This document shows positions 28,648-35,562 of a stretch of DNA of 35,562 nucleotides, in pieces. The DNA lies in assembly GCA_033717875.1 (NCBI GenBank), contig JADDKJ010000035.1, positions 1-35,562 of the forward strand. Reading direction: 5' to 3'. Position 1 is the first letter of the stretch; each line of letters begins with the position of its first letter. Source of the stretch: SBBG01 sp033717875. Lineage in GTDB: Bacteria; Pseudomonadota; Gammaproteobacteria; Ga0077554; Ga007554. Position numbers and translations under genes: made by a program. The notes under the pieces are model-generated. The model ran no database searches and was not told where the DNA came from. It saw only the letters and a list, made by a program, of their open reading frames with translations.

Positions 28648-30003
28648 GTGGCCGGTCCACGTTCGACATCGCCCGCCGGTCTGGGTGGGTTGGGTAAATT
28701 TACCGAGCTCAGGCAGCGCCTGTTCTTCTTGCTGGGCGCGCTGGTGGTGTTTCGCGTCGGCGCGTATGTCCCGGTGCCGGGTATCGATCCCCATGCGCTC
28801 GCGGCGCTCTTTGAGCAGCAGCGCGGAACCATCATCGACATGTTCAACATGTTTTCCGGTGGTGCGCTGTCCCGGTTTACGGTGTTTGCCTTGGGCGTCA
28901 TGCCCTATATCTCTGCCTCGATCATTTTGCAGTTGCTTACCGTGGTTGTCCCCAAGTTGGAGCAACTGAAAAAGGAAGGCGAGTCGGGAAGACGCAAGAT
29001 TACCCAGTACACCCGCTATCTCACGGCAGTCTTGGCCGCCGGACAGGCGGGCGGCGTCGCGATCGCGCTGCAGAAACAGCAGGTGGGAGGTGTTTCGGTT
29101 GTTATTGATCCCGGATACGGGTTTCTCTTTACAGCCATCTTGACCTTGGTCGCCGGCACTCTTTTCCTGATGTGGCTGGGTGAGCAGGTGACGGAGCGCG
29201 GTATCGGCAACGGCATCTCGATGATCATTTTTGCGGGTATCGTCGCTGGTTTGCCGGCGGCGATCGGTGGCACGTTGGAATTGGCTCGCACCGGCGAAAT
29301 GCATGTGCTATTGGTGCTGCTCCTGTTCCTCATGGCGATTGTGGTTACGGCAGGGGTGATCTTCATTGAGCGCGGCCAGCGGCGCATTGCTGTCAACTAC
29401 GCCAAGCGCCAGCAGGGGCGTAAGGTGTATGCGGCCCAAACCAGCCACTTGCCGCTGAAGGTGAATATGGCCGGTGTGATTCCGCCCATCTTCGCGTCCA
29501 GCATCATCCTTTTTCCGGGCACGATGGCTGGCATGGCGGGCAGTACTGAGGGCATGGAGTGGCTGCGCGATTTGTCGGCTATTTTGTCTCCTGGGCAGCC
29601 GATATATGTGATACTCTACGCGGCCGCGATCATATTTTTCTGTTTCTTTTATACCGCGCTGGTCTTTAACCCGAAAGATACTGCGGACAATCTTAAAAAA
29701 TCCGGTGCGTTTATTCCAGGAGTGCGGCCGGGAGAGCAGACCTCGCGTTATATCGATACAGTGATGACGCGCTTGACGGTGGCCGGGGCAATTTATCTGA
29801 CGGTGATTTGTCTGCTCCCCGAATTTTTGATTGTGTCCTGGAATGTGCCGTTCTATTTCGGTGGAACTTCACTGTTGATTATCGTGGTTGTGGTGATGGA
29901 CTTCATCGCCCAGCTCCAGGCTCACTTGATGTCACACCAGTATGAAGGGCTGTTGAAGAAAGCCAACCTCAAGGGATATGGTGGTGGCGGCTTGATGCGT
30001 TGA
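28648..30003 (+). CDS. secY: Protein translocase subunit SecY
   Basis: The 451-residue inner-membrane channel of the Sec translocon works with SecE, SecG, SecA and YidC. Ten membrane helices are evident. After the first helix come YVPVPGIDPHALAALFEQQ and the plug region MFNMFSGGALSRF. The large cytoplasmic loop NYAKRQQGRKVYAAQTSHLP precedes the VNMAGVIPPIFASSI helix, a SecY hallmark. GTG start at 28648, immediately after the rplO stop, with GGTCGAGGG just upstream. E. coli SecY is 443 residues. rpmJ follows after 119 nt. Confidence 0.97.
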   Translation: MAGPRSTSPAGLGGLGKFTELRQRLFFLLGALVVFRVGAYVPVPGIDPHALAALFEQQRGTIIDMFNMFSGGALSRFTVFALGVMPYISASIILQLLTVVVPKLEQLKKEGESGRRKITQYTRYLTAVLAAGQAGGVAIALQKQQVGGVSVVIDPGYGFLFTAILTLVAGTLFLMWLGEQVTERGIGNGISMIIFAGIVAGLPAAIGGTLELARTGEMHVLLVLLLFLMAIVVTAGVIFIERGQRRIAVNYAKRQQGRKVYAAQTSHLPLKVNMAGVIPPIFASSIILFPGTMAGMAGSTEGMEWLRDLSAILSPGQPIYVILYAAAIIFFCFFYTALVFNPKDTADNLKKSGAFIPGVRPGEQTSRYIDTVMTRLTVAGAIYLTVICLLPEFLIVSWNVPFYFGGTSLLIIVVVVMDFIAQLQAHLMSHQYEGLLKKANLKGYGGGGLMR

Positions 30004-30010
30004 TGTACCG

Positions 30011-30060
30011 CTGACCGCTGTTTTTGTGTCGCGCATCCCTTGGGGTCAGTTTGATTTTTT
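30011..30060 (+). terminator. Possible weak terminator or attenuator between secY and rpmJ
   Basis: CTGACC (30011-30016) can pair with GGTCAG (30044-30049) around a 27-nt loop, and the T-rich TTGATTTTTT follows directly. The stem is short and the loop long, so the termination would be partial at best. No separate promoter for rpmJ was found in the gap. Confidence 0.25.
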
Positions 30061-30122
30061 GGATCGTATGTTTTTCCGCGGTGTTCCCTCCGTGGAGTCG
30101 TTGATATTTTTGGAGAAGAGCG

Positions 30123-30236
30123 ATGAAGGTCCGTGCTTCAATCAAGAAAATGTGCCGTAACTGCAAAGTGGTGCGCCGTAAGGGCGTAGTGCGCATTGTG
30201 TGTTCGGATGCGCGGCACAAGCAGCGCCAAGGTTAA
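30123..30236 (+). CDS. rpmJ: 50S ribosomal protein L36 (zinc-binding form)
   Basis: A 37-residue protein beginning MKVRASIKKMCRNCKVVRRK and ending SDARHKQRQG. The zinc ribbon is complete: Cys11, Cys14, Cys27 and His32. GGAGAAGAG lies 4 nt before the ATG. This gene ends the spc set, as in E. coli, where L36 is also the gene after secY. The zinc-free paralogue, if any, would be elsewhere. Confidence 0.96.
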   Translation: MKVRASIKKMCRNCKVVRRKGVVRIVCSDARHKQRQG

Positions 30237-30300
30237 TCAAAAGAGGCTGTTCACGCGAGATCGTGATCGCCTTTTATTGAGGAAGCTCTGAACCGTGTCG

Positions 30301-30330
30301 AGAAACCTCTGAATTAAGAAGAGGTTTCTT
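30301..30330 (+). terminator. Hairpin at the spc-alpha boundary
   Basis: A perfect 10-bp stem pairs AGAAACCTCT (30301-30310) with AGAGGTTTCT (30320-30329) around a 9-nt loop. It is followed by TTGATTTCTGGTTTG, a broken T-rich run rather than a strict U-tract. It could be a partial terminator for spc transcripts or an RNA-processing site. Its right arm abuts the -35 box of the alpha promoter. Confidence 0.45.
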
Positions 30331-30357
30331 GATTTCTGGTTTGTTGATGGTTATAAT
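30329..30357 (+). promoter_or_regulatory. Sigma70 promoter of the alpha operon (rpsM)
   Basis: TTGATT (30329-30334) and a perfect TATAAT (30352-30357) are separated by 17 nt. Transcription would start about 30364, giving a leader of about 30 nt with AGGAGG 7 nt before the rpsM ATG. That is too short for the S4-binding pseudoknot known from the E. coli alpha leader. Confidence 0.7.
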
Positions 30358-30393
30358 TGCCCGTTTTACCGGGTAGCTTTAGCAGGAGGATAG

Positions 30394-30750
30394 ATGGCCC
30401 GTATTGCCGGTGTAAACCTGCCAGTGCAGAAGCACGCTGTCATTGCATTGACGGCTATTTATGGCGTTGGTCCGACTCGAGCGCGCAGTATTTGTGATGC
30501 GGCGGGTATCAAGCCTGATGTGAAGGTGAAGGAGCTCACCGAAGCTGAAATTGAAGCGTTGCGCTCCGAAGTGGCCAAGATCAAGGTCGAGGGTGATCTG
30601 CGCCGCGAGGTGTCTATGAGCATCAAACGTTTGATGGATCTTGGGTGTTATCGTGGCTTGCGTCATCGTCGCGGTCTTCCCGTTCGCGGTCAGCGTACCC
30701 GTACCAATGCCCGTACCCGCAAGGGGCCACGCAAGGCGATACGCAAGTAA
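30394..30750 (+). CDS. rpsM: 30S ribosomal protein S13
   Basis: The 118-residue S13 (same length as E. coli) links the 30S head to L5 of the 50S and touches P-site tRNA. MARIAGVNLPVQKHAVIALT, the helix-two-turn-helix region with YGVGPTRARSICDAAGI and the basic tail GQRTRTNARTRKGPRKAIRK are conserved. AGGAGG lies 7 nt upstream of the ATG. It is the first gene of the alpha operon. Confidence 0.98.
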   Translation: MARIAGVNLPVQKHAVIALTAIYGVGPTRARSICDAAGIKPDVKVKELTEAEIEALRSEVAKIKVEGDLRREVSMSIKRLMDLGCYRGLRHRRGLPVRGQRTRTNARTRKGPRKAIRK

Positions 30751-30773
30751 TTAGCAGAGTTTAGGAAACCGAT

Positions 30774-31163
30774 ATGGCAAAGGTCAGCACACGTACCCGC
30801 AAGCGTGTCAAAAAGAATGTTGTTGATGGTGTGGCGCATATCTACGCCTCGTTCAACAACACCATAATTACCATTACCGATCGCCAGGGGAATGCCTTGT
30901 CATGGGCGACCGCCGGCAGTTCCGGCTTCCGCGGTTCGCGCAAGAGCACACCCTTTGCGGCGCAGGTCGCGGCGGAGAAGGCGGGTACAGTGGTCCAAGA
31001 GTTTGGCATGAAAAATCTTGATGTGCTGGTGAAAGGTCCGGGGCCGGGCCGGGAGTCCGCTGTCCGCGCTTTGAACGCCGCCGGCTTCAAAATCAATAGC
31101 ATCACGGATGTTACGCCGATCCCTCATAACGGATGCCGTCCGCCCAAAAAGCGCCGCGTTTGA
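30774..31163 (+). CDS. rpsK: 30S ribosomal protein S11
   Basis: The 129 residues equal E. coli S11. The protein forms the mRNA-facing platform with S7. GVAHIYASFNNTIITITDRQ, GSSGFRGSRKSTPFAAQVAA and the C-terminal TPIPHNGCRPPKKRRV are conserved. The DVTPIPHNG segment contains the Asn-Gly pair known to form isoaspartate in E. coli S11. 23 nt separate it from rpsM. Confidence 0.98.
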   Translation: MAKVSTRTRKRVKKNVVDGVAHIYASFNNTIITITDRQGNALSWATAGSSGFRGSRKSTPFAAQVAAEKAGTVVQEFGMKNLDVLVKGPGPGRESAVRALNAAGFKINSITDVTPIPHNGCRPPKKRRV

Positions 31164-31194
31164 AGTTGCAGAATAGCAAAGTTGGAGAATAGCA

Positions 31195-31821
31195 GTGGCC
31201 AAATACACTGGTTCAAAATGCCGCCTTTGTCGTCGTGAAGGGCAGAAGCTCTTCCTGAAAGGCGAAAAGTGCTTTACCGCAAAGTGTGCTATTGAGAAGC
31301 GCAATACCCCTCCCGGACAGCATGGCCAGAAAAAGCCGCGACTGACGGATTATGCCAACCAGCTTCGCGCCAAGCAGAAGTTGCGCAGAATTTACGGTGT
31401 GCTGGAGCGTCAATTCCGCTTGTCCTACAAGGATGCGGATCGCCGCAAGGGTTCGACGGGTGAGCTGCTGCTGCAACTTCTCGAGCGCCGCCTGGATAAC
31501 GTGGTCTACCGGATGGGCTTCGGGGCTTCCCGGAGCGAGGCGCGTCAATTGGTGCGCCATAACTCGATCACCGTGAATGGCAAGAAGGTCAATATCCCGA
31601 GTTATCAGGTCAACCCAAGCGATGTGATTGCCGTTGTCGAGCAGGCGAGAAAGCAGTTGCGCATCCAGTCCGCCCTGGCCTTTGCCCAGCAGCGTGGTTT
31701 CGCCGACTGGATCGAGGTTGATGTTGATAAGATGCAAGGCATCTTCAAGGCTGTTCCAGAGCGGAGCGACTTGCCGGCTGATATGAACGAGAACCTGGTT
31801 GTGGAGCTTTACTCCAAGTAA
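31195..31821 (+). CDS. rpsD: 30S ribosomal protein S4 (zinc-type N-terminus)
   Basis: The 208-residue primary 16S rRNA-binding protein helps decoding fidelity and in E. coli represses the alpha operon. An S4 RNA-binding domain is visible at about 98-160 (RRLDNVVYRMGFGASRSEAR, SITVNGKKVNIPSYQV). The N-terminus carries Cys9, Cys12, Cys26 and Cys31 (KCRLCRREG and KCFTAKC), a complete four-cysteine set typical of zinc-binding S4, as in Gram-positive bacteria. E. coli S4 keeps only one of these. GTG start at 31195 with GGAG 8 nt upstream. Confidence 0.97.
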   Translation: MAKYTGSKCRLCRREGQKLFLKGEKCFTAKCAIEKRNTPPGQHGQKKPRLTDYANQLRAKQKLRRIYGVLERQFRLSYKDADRRKGSTGELLLQLLERRLDNVVYRMGFGASRSEARQLVRHNSITVNGKKVNIPSYQVNPSDVIAVVEQARKQLRIQSALAFAQQRGFADWIEVDVDKMQGIFKAVPERSDLPADMNENLVVELYSK

Positions 31822-31843
31822 CCAAGTGACGCTTTTGCTGCTG

Positions 31844-31860
31844 CCTGGCCGGAGGCCGGG
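31844..31860 (+). other. Short GC hairpin in the rpsD-rpoA spacer
   Basis: CCTGGCC (31844-31850) pairs with GGCCGGG (31854-31860) around a 3-nt loop; one pair is G-U. It is followed by TGCGTTGCCTTT, not a U-run, so a true intrinsic terminator is unlikely. It may be a processing or attenuation signal that sets the ratio of RpoA to ribosomal proteins. Confidence 0.35.
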
Positions 31861-31893
31861 TGCGTTGCCTTTAAGTTTAAGAGAGGATACTTC

Positions 31894-32892
31894 ATGCAGG
31901 GTTCGGTGCACGAATTTCTGAAACCGCGACTGGTTGATGTTCAGGTTATAAGCGGGATGCGCGCCAAAGTAACGCTGGAGCCTCTGGAGCGGGGTTTTGG
32001 CCATACCTTGGGTAATGCTTTGCGCCGCATCCTTCTGTCTTCAATGCCCGGTTGTGCCGTGGTCGAAGTTGAAATCGAAGGCGTAGTCCATGAATATACC
32101 AGTATCGAGGGTGTTCAGGAGGACGTGATTGAGATTCTGTTGAACCTCAAAGGGCTGGCTTTGCGGATGCACGGCCGGGACGAAGCCTGGGTAACTCTGA
32201 AGAAGAAAGGTCCTGGCCCAGTGCTTGCCCGTGATATCCAGATGCCTCATGACATTGAGCTCGTCAACCCTGATTATGTGATAGCCAATCTTACCAAGGC
32301 GAGCGAGTTGAGCATGAATCTGCGCGTGGCGCGCGGCCGTGGCTATCAGCCTGCCGCGAACCGTAGTGTCGAAGAAGCCACCAGGCCGATTGGCAGGTTG
32401 CAGTTGGATGCTTCATTCAACCCCGTGCGCCGTATTTCTTATGTGGTGGAAAGCGCGCGTGTGGAGCAGCGTACCGACCTGGATAAGCTGGTTATTGATA
32501 TCGAAACAAACGGTACCATTGATCCTGAAGAGGCGATCCGCCGCGCAGCTACCATCTTGCAGGAGCAGCTTTCCATTTTTGTTGAGCTGAAGGGTAAGGA
32601 GGAGGCCAAGGCCACCATCAAGGAAATGGAGATCGATCCTATCCTGCTGCGTCCTGTCGATGACCTGGAGTTGACGGTGCGTTCGGCGAATTGCCTGAAG
32701 GCCGAAAATATTTATTATATCGGCGATCTCATTCAGCGCACCGAAGTCGAGCTGTTGAAGACTCCCAATCTGGGCAAGAAGTCTTTGACGGAGATCAAGG
32801 ATGTGCTGGCGTCCCACGGCCTGTCCTTGGGCATGTCGCTCGAAAACTGGCCGCCTCCGGGATTGCCGAAGAAAGAAAAGATCTCGGCTTGA
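31894..32892 (+). CDS. rpoA: RNA polymerase alpha subunit
   Basis: The 332-residue subunit (E. coli 329) dimerises to nucleate RNA polymerase assembly. The N-terminal domain shows LEPLERGFGHTLGNALRRIL (about 29-48) and EYTSIEGVQEDVIEILLNLK. After a short linker the C-terminal domain carries ILLRPVDDLELTVRSANCLK and RTEVELLKTPNLGKKSL, the surface that binds UP elements and activators. The ending LGMSLENWPPPG is gammaproteobacterial in style. GAGAGGA lies 6 nt upstream. A 90-nt gap to rplQ holds a GC-rich dyad (CGCGCG...CGCGCGCG) but no promoter I can defend. Confidence 0.98.
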   Translation: MQGSVHEFLKPRLVDVQVISGMRAKVTLEPLERGFGHTLGNALRRILLSSMPGCAVVEVEIEGVVHEYTSIEGVQEDVIEILLNLKGLALRMHGRDEAWVTLKKKGPGPVLARDIQMPHDIELVNPDYVIANLTKASELSMNLRVARGRGYQPAANRSVEEATRPIGRLQLDASFNPVRRISYVVESARVEQRTDLDKLVIDIETNGTIDPEEAIRRAATILQEQLSIFVELKGKEEAKATIKEMEIDPILLRPVDDLELTVRSANCLKAENIYYIGDLIQRTEVELLKTPNLGKKSLTEIKDVLASHGLSLGMSLENWPPPGLPKKEKISA

Positions 32893-32982
32893 TCGCGCAG
32901 ATCATGCTCCTGTCGCGCGAGGCTCTGGTAATATCCGCGCGCGTGAAAGAGTAAAGACATAGTCATTTAAGGAAGTACAACA

Positions 32983-33375
32983 ATGCGCCATCGCAATATT
33001 GGTCGTCAACTGAGTCGTAATAGCAGCCATCGCAAGGCCATGCTCAGGAATATGACGGCTTCTCTGATTCAGCATGAGATCATCAAGACTACCTTGCCCA
33101 AAGCCAAGGAATTGCGCCGGGTGGCTGAGCCGCTGATTACCCTGGCGAAGGATGATAGCGTTGCCAAGCGGCGCCTGGCGTTTTCCCGCCTTCGTGATCG
33201 TGATGCGGTGACCAAGCTGTTTTCTGAGGTGGGTCCCCGTTTTAAGGCGCGTCCTGGTGGTTACCTGCGTATTCTCAAGTGTGGTTTCCGTGCCGGTGAT
33301 CGTGCGCCGATGGCGATTGTCGAGCTGGTGGAACGCTCAGCGGCCGCGAGCGAAGCACCGTCTGTTGTTGAATAG
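32983..33375 (+). CDS. rplQ: 50S ribosomal protein L17
   Basis: The 130-residue L17 (E. coli 127) lies on the back of the 50S near the tunnel exit. MRHRNIGRQLSRNSSHRKAM, MTASLIQHEIIKTTLPKAKE and FKARPGGYLRILKCGFRAGD are conserved. AAGGAAG lies 7 nt before the ATG. It is the last gene of the ribosomal supercluster and is followed within 20 nt by a strong terminator. Confidence 0.98.
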   Translation: MRHRNIGRQLSRNSSHRKAMLRNMTASLIQHEIIKTTLPKAKELRRVAEPLITLAKDDSVAKRRLAFSRLRDRDAVTKLFSEVGPRFKARPGGYLRILKCGFRAGDRAPMAIVELVERSAAASEAPSVVE

Positions 33376-33393
33376 AGCGGTCTTGATTTGAAG

Positions 33394-33430
33394 ACGTAAA
33401 AAAACCGGGCATTGCCCGGTTTTTTTACGT
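33394..33430. terminator. Bidirectional intrinsic terminator (perfect 17-bp inverted repeat)
   Basis: ACGT, seven A and CCGGGC (33394-33410) form a perfect inverted repeat with GCCCGG, seven T and ACGT (33414-33430); the loop is ATT. The A and T runs give a U-tract in both directions, so it can end both the alpha operon and the convergent rtcB transcript, whose stop lies 12 nt away at 33442. Confidence 0.92.
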
Positions 33431-33441
33431 CCTTTTCACAC

Positions 33442-34872
33442 TTATCCCTTAATGCAAATCATTGGTGTCAGCTTCGCCACCTTTTGTGCAAGTTTGGCCT
33501 GATGCGCTGCATCCACCACGGCGCTGACGTCCTTGTAGGCCCCGGGTGCTTCTTCCGCAACTCCGCGCAGGGATGGGCTGCGGATGAGGATGCCTTGATC
33601 GGCCAGAGTGTCGACAAGTTCGCGTCCCCGCCATTGCCGTGTTGCCTGGTGACGGCTCATGGCCCGGCCTGCGCCGTGGCACGCCGATCCATACGAAAGC
33701 GCCATGCCTTCCTTCGTGCCCGCAAGGATGTAAGATGCGGTGCCCATGGTGCCGCCGATGAGTACCGGTTGTCCGATGTCGCGGAAGGCTTGGGGAATGT
33801 CGGGATGGCCAGGGCCGAATGCACGGGTGGCGCCTTTGCGGTGGATATAGAGGCGTTTTGGGGTTCCGTCGATGATGTGTTCTTCCACTTTGCAGGTGTT
33901 GTGGGAAACGTCGTAGAGAAGTCTCAATTCGTTTTGCGGGAAAAACTCGGCGAATACCTGCCGCACCAAGTGGGTGATGATCTGGCGGTTGGCTAGAGCG
34001 CAGTTGATGGCGGCTCGCATGGCGCCCAAATAATCCTGGCCGATGGATGAGTTGATGGGGGCGCAGGCCAGTTCGCGGTCGGGGAGTTCGATGCCGTATT
34101 GGGCGGCGGCAATGGCCATGGTTCGGAGAAATTCGGTGCCGATCTGATGGCCAAGGCCGCGCGAGCCGCAGTGTATGCTGATAACGATTTCGTTTTGACG
34201 GATGCCGAACGCTTCAGCGATGGCGGGTTCATGGATCTCGGCTACGCGTTGAATTTCGAGGTAATGATTACCGGAGCCTAAGGTACCCATTTCGTCACGC
34301 TGGCGTTTTTTGGCGTATTGGGAAACCTGCTCGGGTTTGGCGTCCGCCATGCAGCCATATTCTTCAATGTGGTCGAGATCCCTTGCCGTCCCATAACCTC
34401 GTTCGACAGCCCAGCGGGCGCCGCCACTCAACATGGAGTCCATCTCGTCGGCGTCAAGCCGCAGATAGCCGGTGCTGCCCACGCCGGCGGGGATTTTTTC
34501 ATACAGGGTGTCGGCGAGCTTTTCTTGTACCGCTGTGATATCGGTTACCGTGAGTCCGGTGACCAGATTGCGCACGCCGCAGGAGATGTCGAATCCTACT
34601 CCGCCCGCGGACACAACGCCGCCGCGATCGGCATCGAAGGCGGCGACGCCGCCGATCGGAAAGCCGTAACCCCAGTGGGCATCGGGCATGGCATAGGCGG
34701 CTTTTTCGATGCCGGGCAGAGTCGCGACGTTGGTGATCTGTTCATAAACCTTGTGATCCATTTCGCGGACCAGTTCTTCGCTGGCGTAGATAATGGCAGG
34801 AACGCGCATCTTGCCAGTGGGCTCGATGCGCCATGTATATTCGGATTGCCGGGTAAGCAGTGAGATGTCCAT
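33442..34872 (-). CDS. rtcB: RNA-splicing ligase RtcB, long archaeal-like form
   Basis: The 476-residue ligase joins RNA 2',3'-cyclic phosphate (or 3'-phosphate) ends to 5'-OH ends using GTP and manganese. Metal and catalytic residues are all present: Asp95 and Cys98 (GVGFDISCGVR), His203 (GSGNHYLEI), His234 (SIHCGSRGLGHQ), His324 (DVSHN) and the guanylated His399 (SACHGAGR). The positions nearly match those of the 481-residue Pyrococcus enzyme, and the protein is longer than E. coli RtcB (408). It lies 27 nt after archease on the same strand. It may serve RNA repair; E. coli-type RtcR is not seen here. Confidence 0.96.
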   Translation of the reverse strand: MDISLLTRQSEYTWRIEPTGKMRVPAIIYASEELVREMDHKVYEQITNVATLPGIEKAAYAMPDAHWGYGFPIGGVAAFDADRGGVVSAGGVGFDISCGVRNLVTGLTVTDITAVQEKLADTLYEKIPAGVGSTGYLRLDADEMDSMLSGGARWAVERGYGTARDLDHIEEYGCMADAKPEQVSQYAKKRQRDEMGTLGSGNHYLEIQRVAEIHEPAIAEAFGIRQNEIVISIHCGSRGLGHQIGTEFLRTMAIAAAQYGIELPDRELACAPINSSIGQDYLGAMRAAINCALANRQIITHLVRQVFAEFFPQNELRLLYDVSHNTCKVEEHIIDGTPKRLYIHRKGATRAFGPGHPDIPQAFRDIGQPVLIGGTMGTASYILAGTKEGMALSYGSACHGAGRAMSRHQATRQWRGRELVDTLADQGILIRSPSLRGVAEEAPGAYKDVSAVVDAAHQAKLAQKVAKLTPMICIKG

Positions 34873-34899
34873 GGACGTCCTCGCGGATTCGGTGGTTTT

Positions 34900-35328
34900 T
34901 CACACATCAACGACACATTGCGCGATCCACGCGCCGTTCTTGTCCTGTGTCAGGTGAAGTTCGGTATAGGTGGCTCCTTTGACTTCCACGGTTGGTTTAT
35001 GTTTGGCGACTTGTATATTCTCGCCCCAGGCGGTCGCCTGAAGGCGGGTATTTTCAATGGTGACTTGATATCGGCTGAATAGCATTTTCTTTGTCGCCAT
35101 TTCATAAATCAGGGCGTTGAGCCAGTCGACCAGCAATAATTCTTTGTCCGGCGCCTGACAGGAGATATTTACCGGTTTGCTTGGCATAACGAGCTGTGGA
35201 TCCGTGATGACGGCGGTTAATGCGAGTGCGATTTGCTCGAATGCCTCCGCCTGCGACGGGCCAATGCCTCTTACGCCGATGTCGGCTTGGTGAGGAAAAT
35301 GTTCCCAGCGGCGGGTGATTTTTTCCAT
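34900..35328 (-). CDS. Archease, activator of RtcB
   Basis: The 142-residue protein matches the archease family (COG1371). The N-terminus reads WEHFPHQADIGVRGIGPSQ, with the His-x-x-Asp-Ile-Gly pattern of the metal site. LLVDWLNALIYEMATKKMLF is the usual second helix block, and the C-terminus ends in VVDV. Archease speeds guanylylation and multiple turnover of RtcB (established in archaea and human). It is first in a two-gene operon with rtcB, 27 nt apart. The ATG at 35328 has no strong ribosome-binding site. Enteric rtcBA operons lack archease. Confidence 0.92.
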   Translation of the reverse strand: MEKITRRWEHFPHQADIGVRGIGPSQAEAFEQIALALTAVITDPQLVMPSKPVNISCQAPDKELLLVDWLNALIYEMATKKMLFSRYQVTIENTRLQATAWGENIQVAKHKPTVEVKGATYTELHLTQDKNGAWIAQCVVDV

Positions 35329-35365
35329 GGAGCGCTCTTTCCATACTGCAATGGCTATGAGTGTT

Positions 35366-35394
35366 ATTGTGCATGTTTGCGGTGCGGATGTTAA
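35366..35394 (-). promoter_or_regulatory. Candidate sigma70 promoter for archease-rtcB
   Basis: On the minus strand TTAACA (plus 35389-35394) and CACAAT (plus 35366-35371) are spaced by 17 nt, matching consensus at 5 and 4 of 6 positions. Transcription would begin about 30 nt before the archease ATG. I saw no sigma54 GG-GC pair in place of it, in contrast to the RtcR-controlled E. coli rtcBA. Confidence 0.4.
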
Positions 35395-35476
35395 GCCCCG
35401 GGAATTTTCAGATAAAAAAACGATCTATTAATAATGGCTCTTCAGGAAGTCGTGTGGGTAAAAATTGGGGCATAGC

Positions 35477-35562
35477 ATGACGGAAAGCTACGACGATTGC
35501 GGTATTCAGCAGTTTGAAGCGGGCTGTAAAACTGGCATGCTTTACCGATGGCTACCTCACGC
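35477..35562 (+). CDS. Possible start of a further gene, truncated by the window edge
   Basis: An ATG at 35477, with GGGG about 7 nt upstream, opens a frame of 28 codons that runs off the end (MTESYDDCGIQQFEAGCKTG onward). There are two cysteines in this stretch. I do not recognise the product, and the frame may be chance. Confidence 0.3.
   Translation, partial: MTESYDDCGIQQFEAGCKTGMLYRWLPH

Overview
The window is chromosomal DNA from a gammaproteobacterium. EF-G, RpoA and the ribosomal proteins are of gammaproteobacterial type, and the gene order is the classical str-S10-spc-alpha order. The order or genus cannot be fixed from sequence alone.

The left third (1-14792) is mixed housekeeping and accessory DNA. 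A truncated IS3-like element at the left edge abuts the 3' remnant of a signal peptidase II (lspA-like) gene, and a SAM methyltransferase follows. A minus-strand operon dxs-queD-folE2 combines the first step of the MEP isoprenoid pathway with two early steps of the queuosine/deazapurine pathway. Next come an unrecognised single-pass membrane protein with a coiled coil, a membrane-anchored six-repeat kelch protein, an EamA-type transporter and a minus-strand pair. That pair is a bacterial alpha-2-macroglobulin with an intact CLEQ thioester motif, overlapping a pbpC (PBP1C) gene that carries a single-base frameshift before its C-terminal domain.

The middle and right (15064-33430) hold one very long plus-strand ribosomal supercluster: rpsL-rpsG-fusA-tuf, then rpsJ-rplC-rplD-rplW-rplB-rpsS-rplV-rpsC-rplP-rpmC-rpsQ, then rplN-rplX-rplE-rpsN-rpsH-rplF-rplR-rpsE-rpmD-rplO-secY-rpmJ, then rpsM-rpsK-rpsD-rpoA-rplQ. 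A near-consensus sigma70 promoter precedes rpsL. rpsJ starts only 5 nt after tuf, so no S10-type leader separates str from S10. A hairpin and a good sigma70 promoter lie between rpmJ and rpsM. A perfect 17-bp inverted repeat ends the cluster and can serve as a bidirectional terminator.

The right end (33442-35328) is a minus-strand archease-rtcB operon: a long, archaeal-like RtcB RNA ligase with its activating partner. The last about 230 bases hold its likely promoter and perhaps the start of another gene. I found no convincing new defence system, CRISPR array, tRNA or rRNA. The points most worth a second look are the IS-broken lspA-like gene, the pbpC frameshift next to an intact macroglobulin gene, the zinc-type S4, the archaeal-like RtcB/archease pair, and the uncharacterised membrane protein and kelch protein.
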